From contig OZ220717.1 of the NCBI GenBank assembly GCA_965116625.1, positions 1,240,001-1,304,000 of the forward strand: a stretch of DNA of 64,000 bases, given 5' to 3'. This DNA is from VXNE01 sp965116625 (GTDB lineage Bacteria; Pseudomonadota; Gammaproteobacteria; Pseudomonadales; Azotimanducaceae). Position numbers and translations under genes: made by a program. Shown here piece after piece: positions 1 to 7,891 of this stretch. Position 1 is the first letter of the stretch. Every line of letters begins with the position of its first letter. The notes beneath the pieces were generated by a model. It worked only from the letters and a program-made list of their open reading frames with translations. It was not told the DNA's origin and made no database searches.

Positions 1-455
1 CGAAAGACAAACTGCATCGGATGCTGATCTTCGTTGAGGGCAAGGCGGGCACGCCCACGACCTATTTCTCCGGATCCTACGGCCTGGTCAGCACTGCCCG
101 CGACTACCTGCACTTCGAGCAGATGCTGGTCAACAAGGGCGTGCTGTTCGGCAATCGGCTTCTCAAACCCGCATCGGTTGAAATGATGTCCACCGATCAG
201 GTAGGCAACCTATTCGACAACGGCGGAAAGGGCGCAGCCGGGGTCGCATTCGGCTACACGGTTGCCATCACCATGGATCCGGCGTTGGCGAAAGGGGGCC
301 GAAGCGCGGGGGCTTTCGGCTGGGGCGGTGCTGCCGGAACCGTTTCCTGGACGGATCCCAAAGAGGAGTTGGCCGTAGTGATCATGGTTCAGCAACTCAC
401 GGAAGATCTGGGGGTGAGGATTGCAGAGGCGATTGGGGCAGCCATTGACGGCTGA
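1..455 (+). CDS. Serine hydrolase, beta-lactamase class C-like family, C-terminal part (5' truncated by window edge)
   Basis: The reading frame is open from the left edge to a TGA at 453-455, so only about the last 150 residues are present. The piece contains the pattern GSYGLVSTARDYLHF, typical of the middle of the class C beta-lactamase/esterase fold, and FGWGGAAGTVSW near residue 100, which resembles the third active-site strand (the H/K-x-G element) of this family. The nucleophile S-x-x-K lies upstream of the window. Members include esterases, D-aminopeptidases and penicillin-binding-protein relatives, so the substrate cannot be named. The stop is followed by a non-coding gap of about 160 bases before the tRNA gene on the opposite strand. 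Family call is good; specific function is unknown. Confidence 0.8.
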   Translation, partial: KDKLHRMLIFVEGKAGTPTTYFSGSYGLVSTARDYLHFEQMLVNKGVLFGNRLLKPASVEMMSTDQVGNLFDNGGKGAAGVAFGYTVAITMDPALAKGGRSAGAFGWGGAAGTVSWTDPKEELAVVIMVQQLTEDLGVRIAEAIGAAIDG

Positions 456-618
456 CGGTCGGGCCCGGTTCGCTAATCCACAAGTTAGTGACGCGATGGA
501 GATAGAGGAACTCGTACCCCAACTCCGCACCACGTGTGGCTTGGCTTTCTGATGGAGCGACAATGTGCGCCTTAACATACGTAAAGAGACGGAGTGCTCC
601 ATTCTGAGAAGCGGGGTA

Positions 619-704
619 TGGTGCCCAGGGTGGGATTCGAACCCACACGCCCTAGGGGCACAGGATTCTAAGTCCTGCTTGTCTACCAGTTTCAACACCT
701 GGGC
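619..704 (-). tRNA. tRNA-Leu (anticodon UAG)
   Basis: Read on the minus strand, a seven-base acceptor stem (GCCCAGG with CCTGGGC) closes a class II tRNA. The anticodon loop CTTAGAA gives anticodon TAG (UAG), decoding CUA/CUN leucine. A long variable arm, a T-loop GGTTCGAATCC, discriminator A and an encoded CCA (plus-strand tgg at 619-621) are all visible. Total length including CCA is 86 bases. No other tRNA is seen nearby, and no integrase flanks it. Confidence 0.95.
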
Positions 705-718
705 GATGTCGTGTGGCG

Positions 719-1768
719 CTAACTCGGATTGAGGTGCACCTTGATCGATTTCGTGGACTTGTCGAGCGCCGTCTCGAACGCCGTCTGCACGTCGTCCAGC
801 GGGAAGCGATGGGTTACCAGCGAGCGCGCCGCTTCGACGTTGTCGGCGATGACTTCGAGCGCCACCTGGTAGTCGGAACGGCCGTCGCGCGCCGAGTAGA
901 CCATGGAGCCGATGATCTCGACTTCCGGCCCCGACAGGTAACGCCCGTCGATGGTGAGGGTGGGAACGGTGAACACGCCGAGCACCAGTACGCGCCCTTT
1001 CGGGCGCACCGCACGTTGTGCCTGTATCAGCGCGTCGCCCTGGCCGCCGACCGTTTCCACGGAGACGTCGATGGCCCGTAGCGAGGTCAGTTCTTCCAGG
1101 CGCGCCTTGCCGGCCTCGCTCTCGTCGACGACTTCGTGGGCACCGCACTTGAGGGCGGCTTCACGCTGGTGCGGGTGCCGGGCCAGAACAAGGACACGGG
1201 CGCCACGCGCACGAGCAGCGAGAATCGCCGTGAGGCCGATCGTGCCAGCCCCCACGATGAGGACGGTTTCGGCCCCCTTGAGGCGGACCCTTTCGAAACC
1301 ATGCACGGAACACGCGAGCGGCTCAGCCAGGGCGCCGACCTCGGTGTCGACGCCGCTGGGAACGCGGTACACGGTATTGGCCGGCACGTTGACGAATTCG
1401 CTCATGCCACCGTCGGTTCCCGCACCGATCAATCCCCGCTCGGTGCATATGTTGTAGTCGCCCGACATGCAGAAGCGGCAGATGCCGCATCTCGTCAGAG
1501 GTTCGATGCCGACGACATCGCCTTCCTTGACATGCCGGACACCGCTGGGCACGGCGCTTACCGTGCCGGAAATTTCGTGTCCCGGGGTCCTGCCCACACG
1601 GGGATCAAAGTCGCCACGGAACGAGTGCAGGTCGGAGCCGCAGATGCCCGCGCTGCCAACGGCGATCTGCACTTCCTGGGCCTTCGGTGCGACGCGTTCG
1701 CTCGCGCTGACCTCGAGCCGTCCGGCCTCGACCGTCCAGCGCGCTGACTTGAAGGTACCTTGTTGCAT
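719..1768 (-). CDS. Zinc-dependent medium-chain alcohol/polyol dehydrogenase
   Basis: This 349-residue protein belongs to the medium-chain dehydrogenase/reductase family, in the threonine/sorbitol/L-idonate-type branch. Visible features: catalytic zinc region GICGSDLHSF (Cys near residue 43) and PGHE near 63; structural-zinc motif with spacing C-x2-C-x2-C-x7-C near 94-108; and the Rossmann loop VGAGTIGL near 166 for NAD(P). It should oxidise a secondary alcohol or sugar acid in the cytoplasm. The ATG at 1768 was chosen because a GGAG lies about ten bases upstream; a GTG eight codons earlier is also possible. It is the last gene of a minus-strand group with a RidA-like gene and a DUF1537 kinase, so an acid-sugar or hydroxy-acid substrate is a reasonable inference. 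Confidence 0.85.
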   Translation of the reverse strand: MQQGTFKSARWTVEAGRLEVSASERVAPKAQEVQIAVGSAGICGSDLHSFRGDFDPRVGRTPGHEISGTVSAVPSGVRHVKEGDVVGIEPLTRCGICRFCMSGDYNICTERGLIGAGTDGGMSEFVNVPANTVYRVPSGVDTEVGALAEPLACSVHGFERVRLKGAETVLIVGAGTIGLTAILAARARGARVLVLARHPHQREAALKCGAHEVVDESEAGKARLEELTSLRAIDVSVETVGGQGDALIQAQRAVRPKGRVLVLGVFTVPTLTIDGRYLSGPEVEIIGSMVYSARDGRSDYQVALEVIADNVEAARSLVTHRFPLDDVQTAFETALDKSTKSIKVHLNPS

Positions 1769-1899
1769 GTCCGGTGACTCCGCCCGCAGCACGGTGCGGG
1801 AATAGGTTTACGCTCGAAAGTACCACAGCGCGCGGCGCCGCCCAAAAGGTAGCGCAGGAGAGCGGCATCTCCCCTATCGCAGGTTCGATGCCTGGTGGC

Positions 1900-2370
1900 T
1901 CAGGCAGGCAGCAGTGCTACCTCGGCTTCCAGCTCTACCGGCACGCCGAACGGCAGCTCCGCGACGCCGATGGCGGACCGTGAATGCCGGCCTTTCTCGC
2001 CGAATACCTCGAGCAGCAGATCGGAGAAACCGTTGATGACGCCTGGCAGCGCATTGAATCCGGGCGCGGCGTTCACCATGCCAAAGGCCTTTGTCCACTC
2101 GATGTGGTCAAGGTCGATGCCGGCGGCCTCGAGGCTCGAGATCATGACGAGCGCGACCTGTCGAGCGGACTGGTAGGCCTCATCGGGACTCACCTCGGCA
2201 CCGACCTTGCCAAGTGGTCCGAAGAGTTCGCCGTCCGTGTCGAAAGGCAGGTGTCCCGCGATGATGGCGCGGTTCCCCACGATCCGGACCGTCTCGAATC
2301 GCTGTCCGGCAATCCGCATCGGGGGTGGCAGCGCAAGCCCCAGTTCCGCCAGGCGCTCCTTGATGGCCAA
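1900..2370 (-). CDS. RidA/YjgF family protein
   Basis: A 156-residue protein with the YjgF/YER057c/UK114 fold, in the longer subgroup that begins with ERLAELGLALP and continues GNRAIIAGHLPFD. Family members hydrolyse reactive enamine/imine intermediates (RidA) or act on small amides; many subgroups remain uncharacterised. The TTG at 2370 is preferred as start: GGGGAG lies eight bases upstream, and the product then has the length usual for this subgroup. An upstream ATG at 2469 would overlap the kinase stop by four bases (ATGA) but would add 33 residues unlike the family. Association with a four-carbon acid sugar kinase and a dehydrogenase suggests a common catabolic role, which is inference. 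Confidence 0.8.
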   Translation of the reverse strand: MAIKERLAELGLALPPPMRIAGQRFETVRIVGNRAIIAGHLPFDTDGELFGPLGKVGAEVSPDEAYQSARQVALVMISSLEAAGIDLDHIEWTKAFGMVNAAPGFNALPGVINGFSDLLLEVFGEKGRHSRSAIGVAELPFGVPVELEAEVALLPA

Positions 2371-2465
2371 TGGTTCTACTCCCCGATGACAATGGGACGC
2401 CAGCATAGACGGCGGCGGACCGATGTCCAGTGGCGAGATGAACCGCCTGCCTGCCGAGGTCTTCG

Positions 2466-3752
2466 TCAACCTTCCCGCTTTCTTACCATGGCATCGGCCT
2501 CCCGCATCCGGCGCAACGCGGCATCGAAGAAATCCTCGTCCCCGGCGCCCCCTGCCTTGGTGACCAGTGAAATGGGGTCCGTGCCTGACGCGTGACAGTA
2601 ACCGCCGCCGAGATAGTCGAAAGAAGAGACCCGTAGCCGGTCGATGCCCAGCGTGTCGATCACCGTTCCCGAGGTTTCTCCGCCGGCCACAACGAACTTG
2701 CGGGCGCCGAGTCCGTGCAGGCGGCCCGTCACGCGGGCCAGCAGGTCTTCCGCCAAATCGGCTGCTCCCTGCCTGCCAAGCGCTGCCTGCGCGCGCTCGA
2801 CACCGTTGTTATCGGTCGTGGTGGCGATACCGACCGGTCCCCGTTCCAGCCTGTCCGCCGCCCAGTCGACGATCCTGTCGGCCGTGTTCGGGTCGCGGGC
2901 GGCTTGCAGCAGGTCGACCCTGAACAGGGGGTGCCGCTGCTCGAACGCGGCGACCTGGCGGTTGGTGTTCGGGCTGCAGCTCCCGGATAGCACCACCTCG
3001 TATCCCGGGGCTGGCGGCAGCAGCCGAACCGGCTGCGCCTGTTCCTGCCCCTGCCTCCAGTTGCGCGCCAGGTAGATCGGCAACGTGTCGGCACCCGTGC
3101 TTAACGGCGAATCCGCCGCCAGTTCCGCGATTCGGGCGACATCTTCGCTCTCGATCGCGTCCGCAATGAAGAACGATGTGCCATCGCGTACCTGCTCGGC
3201 GAGAAATTCCTCGGGGGTAGGTTTGGCACTGTGAAGAATGCGAAGGGGCAGCAACCCGACCTTGACCTGGCTCTGTGCCTGCAGCACTTCCAGCAGGTTC
3301 GAGTTGGTCATCGGCGTCGCCGGATCACGGCTTGCCCCGGATTCGTGCAGCATCCTGTCGTTCACGAAGAGTCGCCCGAGGTACACGGTGGCGCCGCGCC
3401 AGGTTGGACAGAAGAGGACATGGTCGGTCCCCGTCAACTGCATCAGGGCCTCGGAGACGGGTCCGATGTTGCCCTTCTCGGTCGACATGAAGAGCGCGCT
3501 GTACTTGTAGTAGATACGTTTCGCGTGCTTGGCGAGCAGTGCCTCGGCAGATCGCCGGGCATCGGCAATGGCTTCTTCCGGCGGCAGCAACCGGATCTTC
3601 CGGCCGATCACAACCGCCTCGGCGTCCCGGTCAAGTTCGGCAAGCCCCCGGGTAGACGTCACCAGCGGGCAGGGAACGCCTTCGCCTTCCAGCAGGCTGG
3701 CGACCATCATGCCGCCGGTCAGGTCGTCCGCAATGACGCCGAGTTCAAGCAA
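2466..3752 (-). CDS. Four-carbon acid sugar kinase family protein (DUF1537/OtnK-like)
   Basis: The 428-residue protein starts LGVIADDLTGGMMVA, the signature of the N-terminal DUF1537 domain (acid-sugar binding), and has the C-terminal nucleotide-binding domain with VAGGETSGTVIDTLGI near residue 360. Characterised relatives phosphorylate D-threonate, D-erythronate or 3-oxo-tetronates in the cytoplasm. Length is normal for the family. Usual partners (PdxA2, class II aldolase OtnC, dehydrogenase OtnD) are not next to it; instead a medium-chain dehydrogenase and a RidA-like protein follow. The exact substrate cannot be read from sequence. Confidence 0.85.
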   Translation of the reverse strand: MLELGVIADDLTGGMMVASLLEGEGVPCPLVTSTRGLAELDRDAEAVVIGRKIRLLPPEEAIADARRSAEALLAKHAKRIYYKYSALFMSTEKGNIGPVSEALMQLTGTDHVLFCPTWRGATVYLGRLFVNDRMLHESGASRDPATPMTNSNLLEVLQAQSQVKVGLLPLRILHSAKPTPEEFLAEQVRDGTSFFIADAIESEDVARIAELAADSPLSTGADTLPIYLARNWRQGQEQAQPVRLLPPAPGYEVVLSGSCSPNTNRQVAAFEQRHPLFRVDLLQAARDPNTADRIVDWAADRLERGPVGIATTTDNNGVERAQAALGRQGAADLAEDLLARVTGRLHGLGARKFVVAGGETSGTVIDTLGIDRLRVSSFDYLGGGYCHASGTDPISLVTKAGGAGDEDFFDAALRRMREADAMVRKREG

Positions 3753-3867
3753 TTGACTCCTCCCGGGGAGAGTTCCCCGCCTGCGTAGGCAAACCTGCGG
3801 TCGATGGCATGGAGCGAGCTATCGCGCCAGCTCCGGTCCGCCTGCTCCGTTCACTCCGAAGAACCGG

Positions 3868-5574
3868 TCAACGACTGCGCAGCACCGTTCCTGCGAACGC
3901 CCCGGCATGCTCCCCGTCCTGCATGAAGTGTTGCCCATTGACGAACATGTGCCGGTAGCCCTGGGCCTCCTGGATGAAGCGGCCCGCGCCGGCCGGGAAG
4001 TCGTGCACGTATTCCACGCCGCGTAGCTTCAGCGCCTCGAAATCGATGACATTGATGTCGGCGAACGAACCCCCGGTCAACGATCCGCGGCCCTTGAGAT
4101 CGTACAGCCTGGCGGGTTCGCCGGTGAGCTTGTGGATCCCCTCCTCGATGCTGAACTTGCCGCGTTCGCGCACCCAGTAGGTGAGAAAGTGCGTCGGCAG
4201 GCCGGCATCCATGACCACGCCGCAATGCGCGCCCGAGTCGCCCAGACCCAGTACCACGTTCGGATCGTTGAGCATGCGCTCCACAGCTTCCATTTCCGGA
4301 TTGATGAACGGGTAGTTGAACAGGGCCATCCCGTCTTCCGCGAGCGACAGTTCGATGAACGCATCCGGTGCGCTGGTGCCGAGGCGTGCCGCATAGGCGC
4401 CCAGGGTCTGTGTCGGGTCAAGGTCATAGCGCGGGTCCGTACGCGACATCAGGTACAGCTCATCGAAGTCCATGGGCAGCGTGGCGGACAGCGCCTGTTC
4501 CACCATGGCGGCCCGGTGGGCCGGATCACGCTTGGCCAGTTTCTCGTCCATGGGCAGGTCACGCAGGGCCCGGAACGCCGGTACCACGCTGTCGAACGGC
4601 GTGCGGTTCTGAAAGCCGTAGAGGACGGCAATGGGGTGGGTGGTCGATTGCATCCGGATCCTCGCACCCTTGTCGTTGCTTTCCGCCAGCTTGCGCAACG
4701 CCCGGCCGTAGGCTTCCGGGGCGGCGCGCGTCTGGGTGAGACCGAAAGTCGCGGGGCGGCCGGTCGCGAGGCAGACATCGGTGATCCAGCCGAGTTCCCG
4801 GTCGATATTCTGGAGAATGTCTCGGCGCGTCGCCTCGTCGTCCTTGCCGAGAAAACCGGGGACACCCTCGACCACGCCCTTGCCGTGCTCGGCCAGGGCC
4901 GCGCAGATGCCTTGCAGTTCATCGGGTGACGCATGGGTGCCGGGCACGACATCGCCGTCCGGGGTGCGATGCATCGGGGAACGCGAGGTGGAGAAGCCGA
5001 GCGCCCCCTCCGCCAGGGCTTCCGACACCGCTTCACGCATGGTGGCTATCTCGTCGGATGTGGGGGGCTTGTTCTGCAGCGCGTCCTCACCCATGGCGTA
5101 GAGCCGAAGGGCGCAGTGGCCCACGAGGCCACCGACGTTGATGCCCTTGGCAATGCCGTCTAGCGCACGGAGGTACTCGCCGTAGGTCTCCCAGTTCCAT
5201 GAAAGGCCACTGTTGATGCTCTTGGCCGGAACGTCCTCCACGGACTCCATCAATCGCGCTAGGTAATCCCTGTCGCCGGGTTTGCACGGTGCGAAGGTGA
5301 CGCCGCAATTCCCCATCACCGCGGAAGTCACCCCGTGCCAGCAGGACGACGACGCGATCGGATCCCAGAAGACCTGGGCATCGAGATGGGTATGGATATC
5401 GATGAAACCCGGAGTGACCAGGTGACCATCCGCCTCGATGGTCCGCTTCGCCTTGCCGCCGACGTCGCCCACCGCAGCGATCCTGTCGCCGCTGACCGCA
5501 ACATCACCTACATGTGACGGCGCCCCTGTTCCGTCGATGATCGTTCCGTTCTTGATGATCAGGTCGTACGCCAT
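3868..5574 (-). CDS. N-acyl-D-amino-acid deacylase (D-aminoacylase) family amidohydrolase
   Basis: A 568-residue metal-dependent amidohydrolase. The N-terminal beta-sandwich strand YDLIIKNGTIIDGTG is followed by GFIDIHTHLD (metal-binding HxH near residue 68), the family cysteine region GNCGVTFAPC near 100, and GLGDSGAHCGVV near 450, which holds the catalytic aspartate. The C-terminal VNGQ strand closes the sandwich. Members cleave N-acyl-D-amino acids, and some act on other amides or dihydropyrimidine-like rings. The ATG at 5574 fits the family start; an upstream in-frame start adds 14 unrelated residues. It lies 115 bases upstream of the DUF1537 kinase on the same strand, so co-transcription is possible. 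The 281 bases between this start and the histidine-kinase stop contain no recognisable gene. Confidence 0.88.
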   Translation of the reverse strand: MAYDLIIKNGTIIDGTGAPSHVGDVAVSGDRIAAVGDVGGKAKRTIEADGHLVTPGFIDIHTHLDAQVFWDPIASSSCWHGVTSAVMGNCGVTFAPCKPGDRDYLARLMESVEDVPAKSINSGLSWNWETYGEYLRALDGIAKGINVGGLVGHCALRLYAMGEDALQNKPPTSDEIATMREAVSEALAEGALGFSTSRSPMHRTPDGDVVPGTHASPDELQGICAALAEHGKGVVEGVPGFLGKDDEATRRDILQNIDRELGWITDVCLATGRPATFGLTQTRAAPEAYGRALRKLAESNDKGARIRMQSTTHPIAVLYGFQNRTPFDSVVPAFRALRDLPMDEKLAKRDPAHRAAMVEQALSATLPMDFDELYLMSRTDPRYDLDPTQTLGAYAARLGTSAPDAFIELSLAEDGMALFNYPFINPEMEAVERMLNDPNVVLGLGDSGAHCGVVMDAGLPTHFLTYWVRERGKFSIEEGIHKLTGEPARLYDLKGRGSLTGGSFADINVIDFEALKLRGVEYVHDFPAGAGRFIQEAQGYRHMFVNGQHFMQDGEHAGAFAGTVLRSR

Positions 5575-5855
5575 GGAGATCCCGTTGGGTGTTACGCAGA
5601 CCACGAAGCATCTCACACTACGATCGCACCGACCGGCCCCTTACCGAGGAGGCCTGCAAGAGCATGATCAGCGGGCCGAAGCGTTCGAGTCGACGTCAAT
5701 CACCGCCGGCTCGTCGCCGATTTCCAACACGCCGATATCTTAGTACCTGTGATCATCCCGCGTAGACAACACCCGTTTTGGTGGGTGGGAACTGCTCGCG
5801 CGATGCCGCAGCGCCGTCAAGCGTTTAGGGCGGGTGCCCTGTCGGTGAACCAACT

Positions 5856-7169
5856 TCATGTGCCCCAAAAAAAGCGCGCAGTCGTTTCCCCGTCGTGGTC
5901 CGTCAGATCGACCCACCACCCGTTGTGCTCGCAGAGCCGATGCACAATCACCAGACCAAGGCCAAGGCCCCGTGTGGGATTGGGCGACAGCGCTTGGTCG
6001 GTTGCCGAATCACTTTCGCTTCGGTTGCAGACCACCAGTTCCCACGTGCGAACGTCGATTGCGATCATCGGGGGTTCGTCCTGCGGTCCGTGTTCGATGG
6101 CATTGCGCAGGAGGTTGCCGACCACCGTTGCGAATGCCAACGCGTGGCCCTCGAATACCGGATCTGCATCTGCCTGGACGTCCACCAGGCCATGCTTCGC
6201 TCGCAGGAGAGGTCTGCAGTCCTCGACCGCCTTCTCAACCACCGCCAGGACACGGATTTCTTCGTCGTCCACCGGGCCATTCGACTCGCGGGCAAGGGCC
6301 AGGAACATCTCAATGGTCGATTGCATGTCCGCATTGGCACCTCGAATTCGCTCGAGGACGCGCCGCACCCGTTCGGGCAGCTCTGTCTGCTCCAGCAACT
6401 CGAGGGCGCCGCGAATCACCGTGACTGGGGTTCTCAATTCATGGCTTGCGGCGGCCGTGAAGCTCCGCTCGCGCTCGACGAACGCGCAAATTCGCGTCAC
6501 CATCCTCTCAATCGCGTTGGCCAGCAGACCGGCCTCGTTCCGGCCGAAGCGATGCGCGGCGATCCGCTCCCGATCCGATTCGCCGACGCGCTCGGGATCG
6601 ACCTCCGCCACGATCCCGGCCAGACGCACCATCGGCTCCACGCTGTGCCGGCCGATCAGGAGTCCGATCACCATCGCGCCAAGCCCGATCAGCAGCGCCA
6701 GGGCGGCAAGTCCGGCATACCACACCACATCCTCCGAGGAGGGCGCCTCGATGCCCGCCACGTCGAACACCAGGAACCGGGCCGTACCGGAAACGTCCGC
6801 GTCCAGTACCGCAACGTGGAGTTCCTCTTCGGTAAATTCGTAGAACCCGACTGCCGGCGATGCGAGGGCCCATTCCACAAGATCCGGGGGTAGTTCCCGG
6901 GCGTCCCGGTAGCTCGTGACGAAGGGCCCCGCAGGGCCGCCGAATTCCAACTGCGGCAGGTCCGGCGCGGAGTCTGGCCGTGCGCCAGCCGTTTCAACTC
7001 GCCGTCGATAGTCCTCGGCGATCAATGCGAGCTGCCGTTCCAGCACTCGGTCTTCCGCGAGCCGAAGCGCGCTGAATGCCCACAGGCTCCAGGCCGTGCT
7101 GAGCACCAACGACGACACCGCGAAGGCGATCGCGATACGCGTTCGCAGGCTGCCGCGAAGGTCAATCAT
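5856..7169 (-). CDS. Sensor histidine kinase
   Basis: A 437-residue inner-membrane kinase. A transmembrane helix near residues 10-30, a periplasmic sensor of about 120 residues and a second helix near 150-175 (YAGLAALALLIGLGAMVIGLL region) are followed by a HAMP-like linker, the H box SHELRTPVT (phospho-His near 243), an N box NLLRNAIEHG and a G box GLGLGLVIV. It should autophosphorylate and pass phosphate to the response regulator encoded just upstream. The ATG at 7169 overlaps the end of that gene by eight bases, indicating translational coupling. The sensor domain is not one I can name. Co-transcription with a TonB-dependent receptor suggests it senses something linked to that receptor. 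Confidence 0.9.
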   Translation of the reverse strand: MIDLRGSLRTRIAIAFAVSSLVLSTAWSLWAFSALRLAEDRVLERQLALIAEDYRRRVETAGARPDSAPDLPQLEFGGPAGPFVTSYRDARELPPDLVEWALASPAVGFYEFTEEELHVAVLDADVSGTARFLVFDVAGIEAPSSEDVVWYAGLAALALLIGLGAMVIGLLIGRHSVEPMVRLAGIVAEVDPERVGESDRERIAAHRFGRNEAGLLANAIERMVTRICAFVERERSFTAAASHELRTPVTVIRGALELLEQTELPERVRRVLERIRGANADMQSTIEMFLALARESNGPVDDEEIRVLAVVEKAVEDCRPLLRAKHGLVDVQADADPVFEGHALAFATVVGNLLRNAIEHGPQDEPPMIAIDVRTWELVVCNRSESDSATDQALSPNPTRGLGLGLVIVHRLCEHNGWWVDLTDHDGETTARFFWGT

Positions 7170-7866
7170 CGGGACCCGCCAACCGGTATCCGATGCCATG
7201 CACCGTGTGCAGCACCCGCTCCCCGCAGGGCGTTTCCATGGCCCGGCGAAGCTGGTACACGTGCGACCGCAACGCGTCGCTTGCCGGACGCTCGTCGCCC
7301 CACAGGAGCGTCTCCAGTTCGACGCGCGTCACGACTGTCGGAGAGGCCTCCATCATCTTCTCCAGAATCCTGAACCCCACCGGGTTCAGCGCTACGCTCC
7401 GACCGCCCCGAGAGACCTCCCGCGTGCCCTTGTCGAGAGCCAGATCCCCGACGACGAGCCGCCGCGCGCGGTGCCCTTTGCGCCGGTCGTGCAGGGCACG
7501 CAGCCGGGCCAGTAACTCCTGCATCGCAAACGGCTTTACGACGTAGTCGTCGGTGCCTGCTCTGAAGCCATCGAGCTTGTCCGGCAGCGTGTCGCGGGCC
7601 GTCAGCATCAGGACCGGGATTTCGGACTTCGCCCCGGCACGCAGTTCGCGGCAAACATCCAGCCCGTCCATTCCCGGCAGCATCAAGTCGAGGACGATGA
7701 CGTCGTAGTCGCCGGCGAGAGCGAGTTGCAGTGCGTGCGGGCCGGCGTACGCGAAGTCGAGGACATGGCCGAACAACTCGAGATAGTCGCCGATGTTCCG
7801 GCAAATGTCGCGGTTGTCGTCGACCACCAGCACTCGCATGCGGTCCTCTGATGGAAGCTGGCTCAT
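7162..7866 (-). CDS. OmpR/PhoB-family response regulator
   Basis: A 234-residue transcription factor with a receiver domain (VLVVDDNRD acidic pocket, phospho-acceptor Asp in VIVLDLMLPG, Lys in DDYVVKPF) and a C-terminal winged helix (region ARRLVVGDLALD through VYQLRRAME and VHGIGYRL). It is the partner of the kinase encoded immediately downstream with an eight-base overlap. The ATG at 7866 sits 25 bases from the stop of the TonB-dependent receptor gene; a second ATG nine codons in (7839) would start directly at the receiver domain and cannot be excluded. The arrangement receptor-regulator-kinase on one strand suggests a single operon. Confidence 0.92.
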   Translation of the reverse strand: MSQLPSEDRMRVLVVDDNRDICRNIGDYLELFGHVLDFAYAGPHALQLALAGDYDVIVLDLMLPGMDGLDVCRELRAGAKSEIPVLMLTARDTLPDKLDGFRAGTDDYVVKPFAMQELLARLRALHDRRKGHRARRLVVGDLALDKGTREVSRGGRSVALNPVGFRILEKMMEASPTVVTRVELETLLWGDERPASDALRSHVYQLRRAMETPCGERVLHTVHGIGYRLAGPDD

Positions 7867-7891
7867 GGTCGCTCCAAGGCCGGGGTCGGCG

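Noticed and set aside
619..704. tRNA-Leu as an integration site for a genomic island
   Set aside because: No duplicated tRNA 3' end and no integrase gene are visible on either side.
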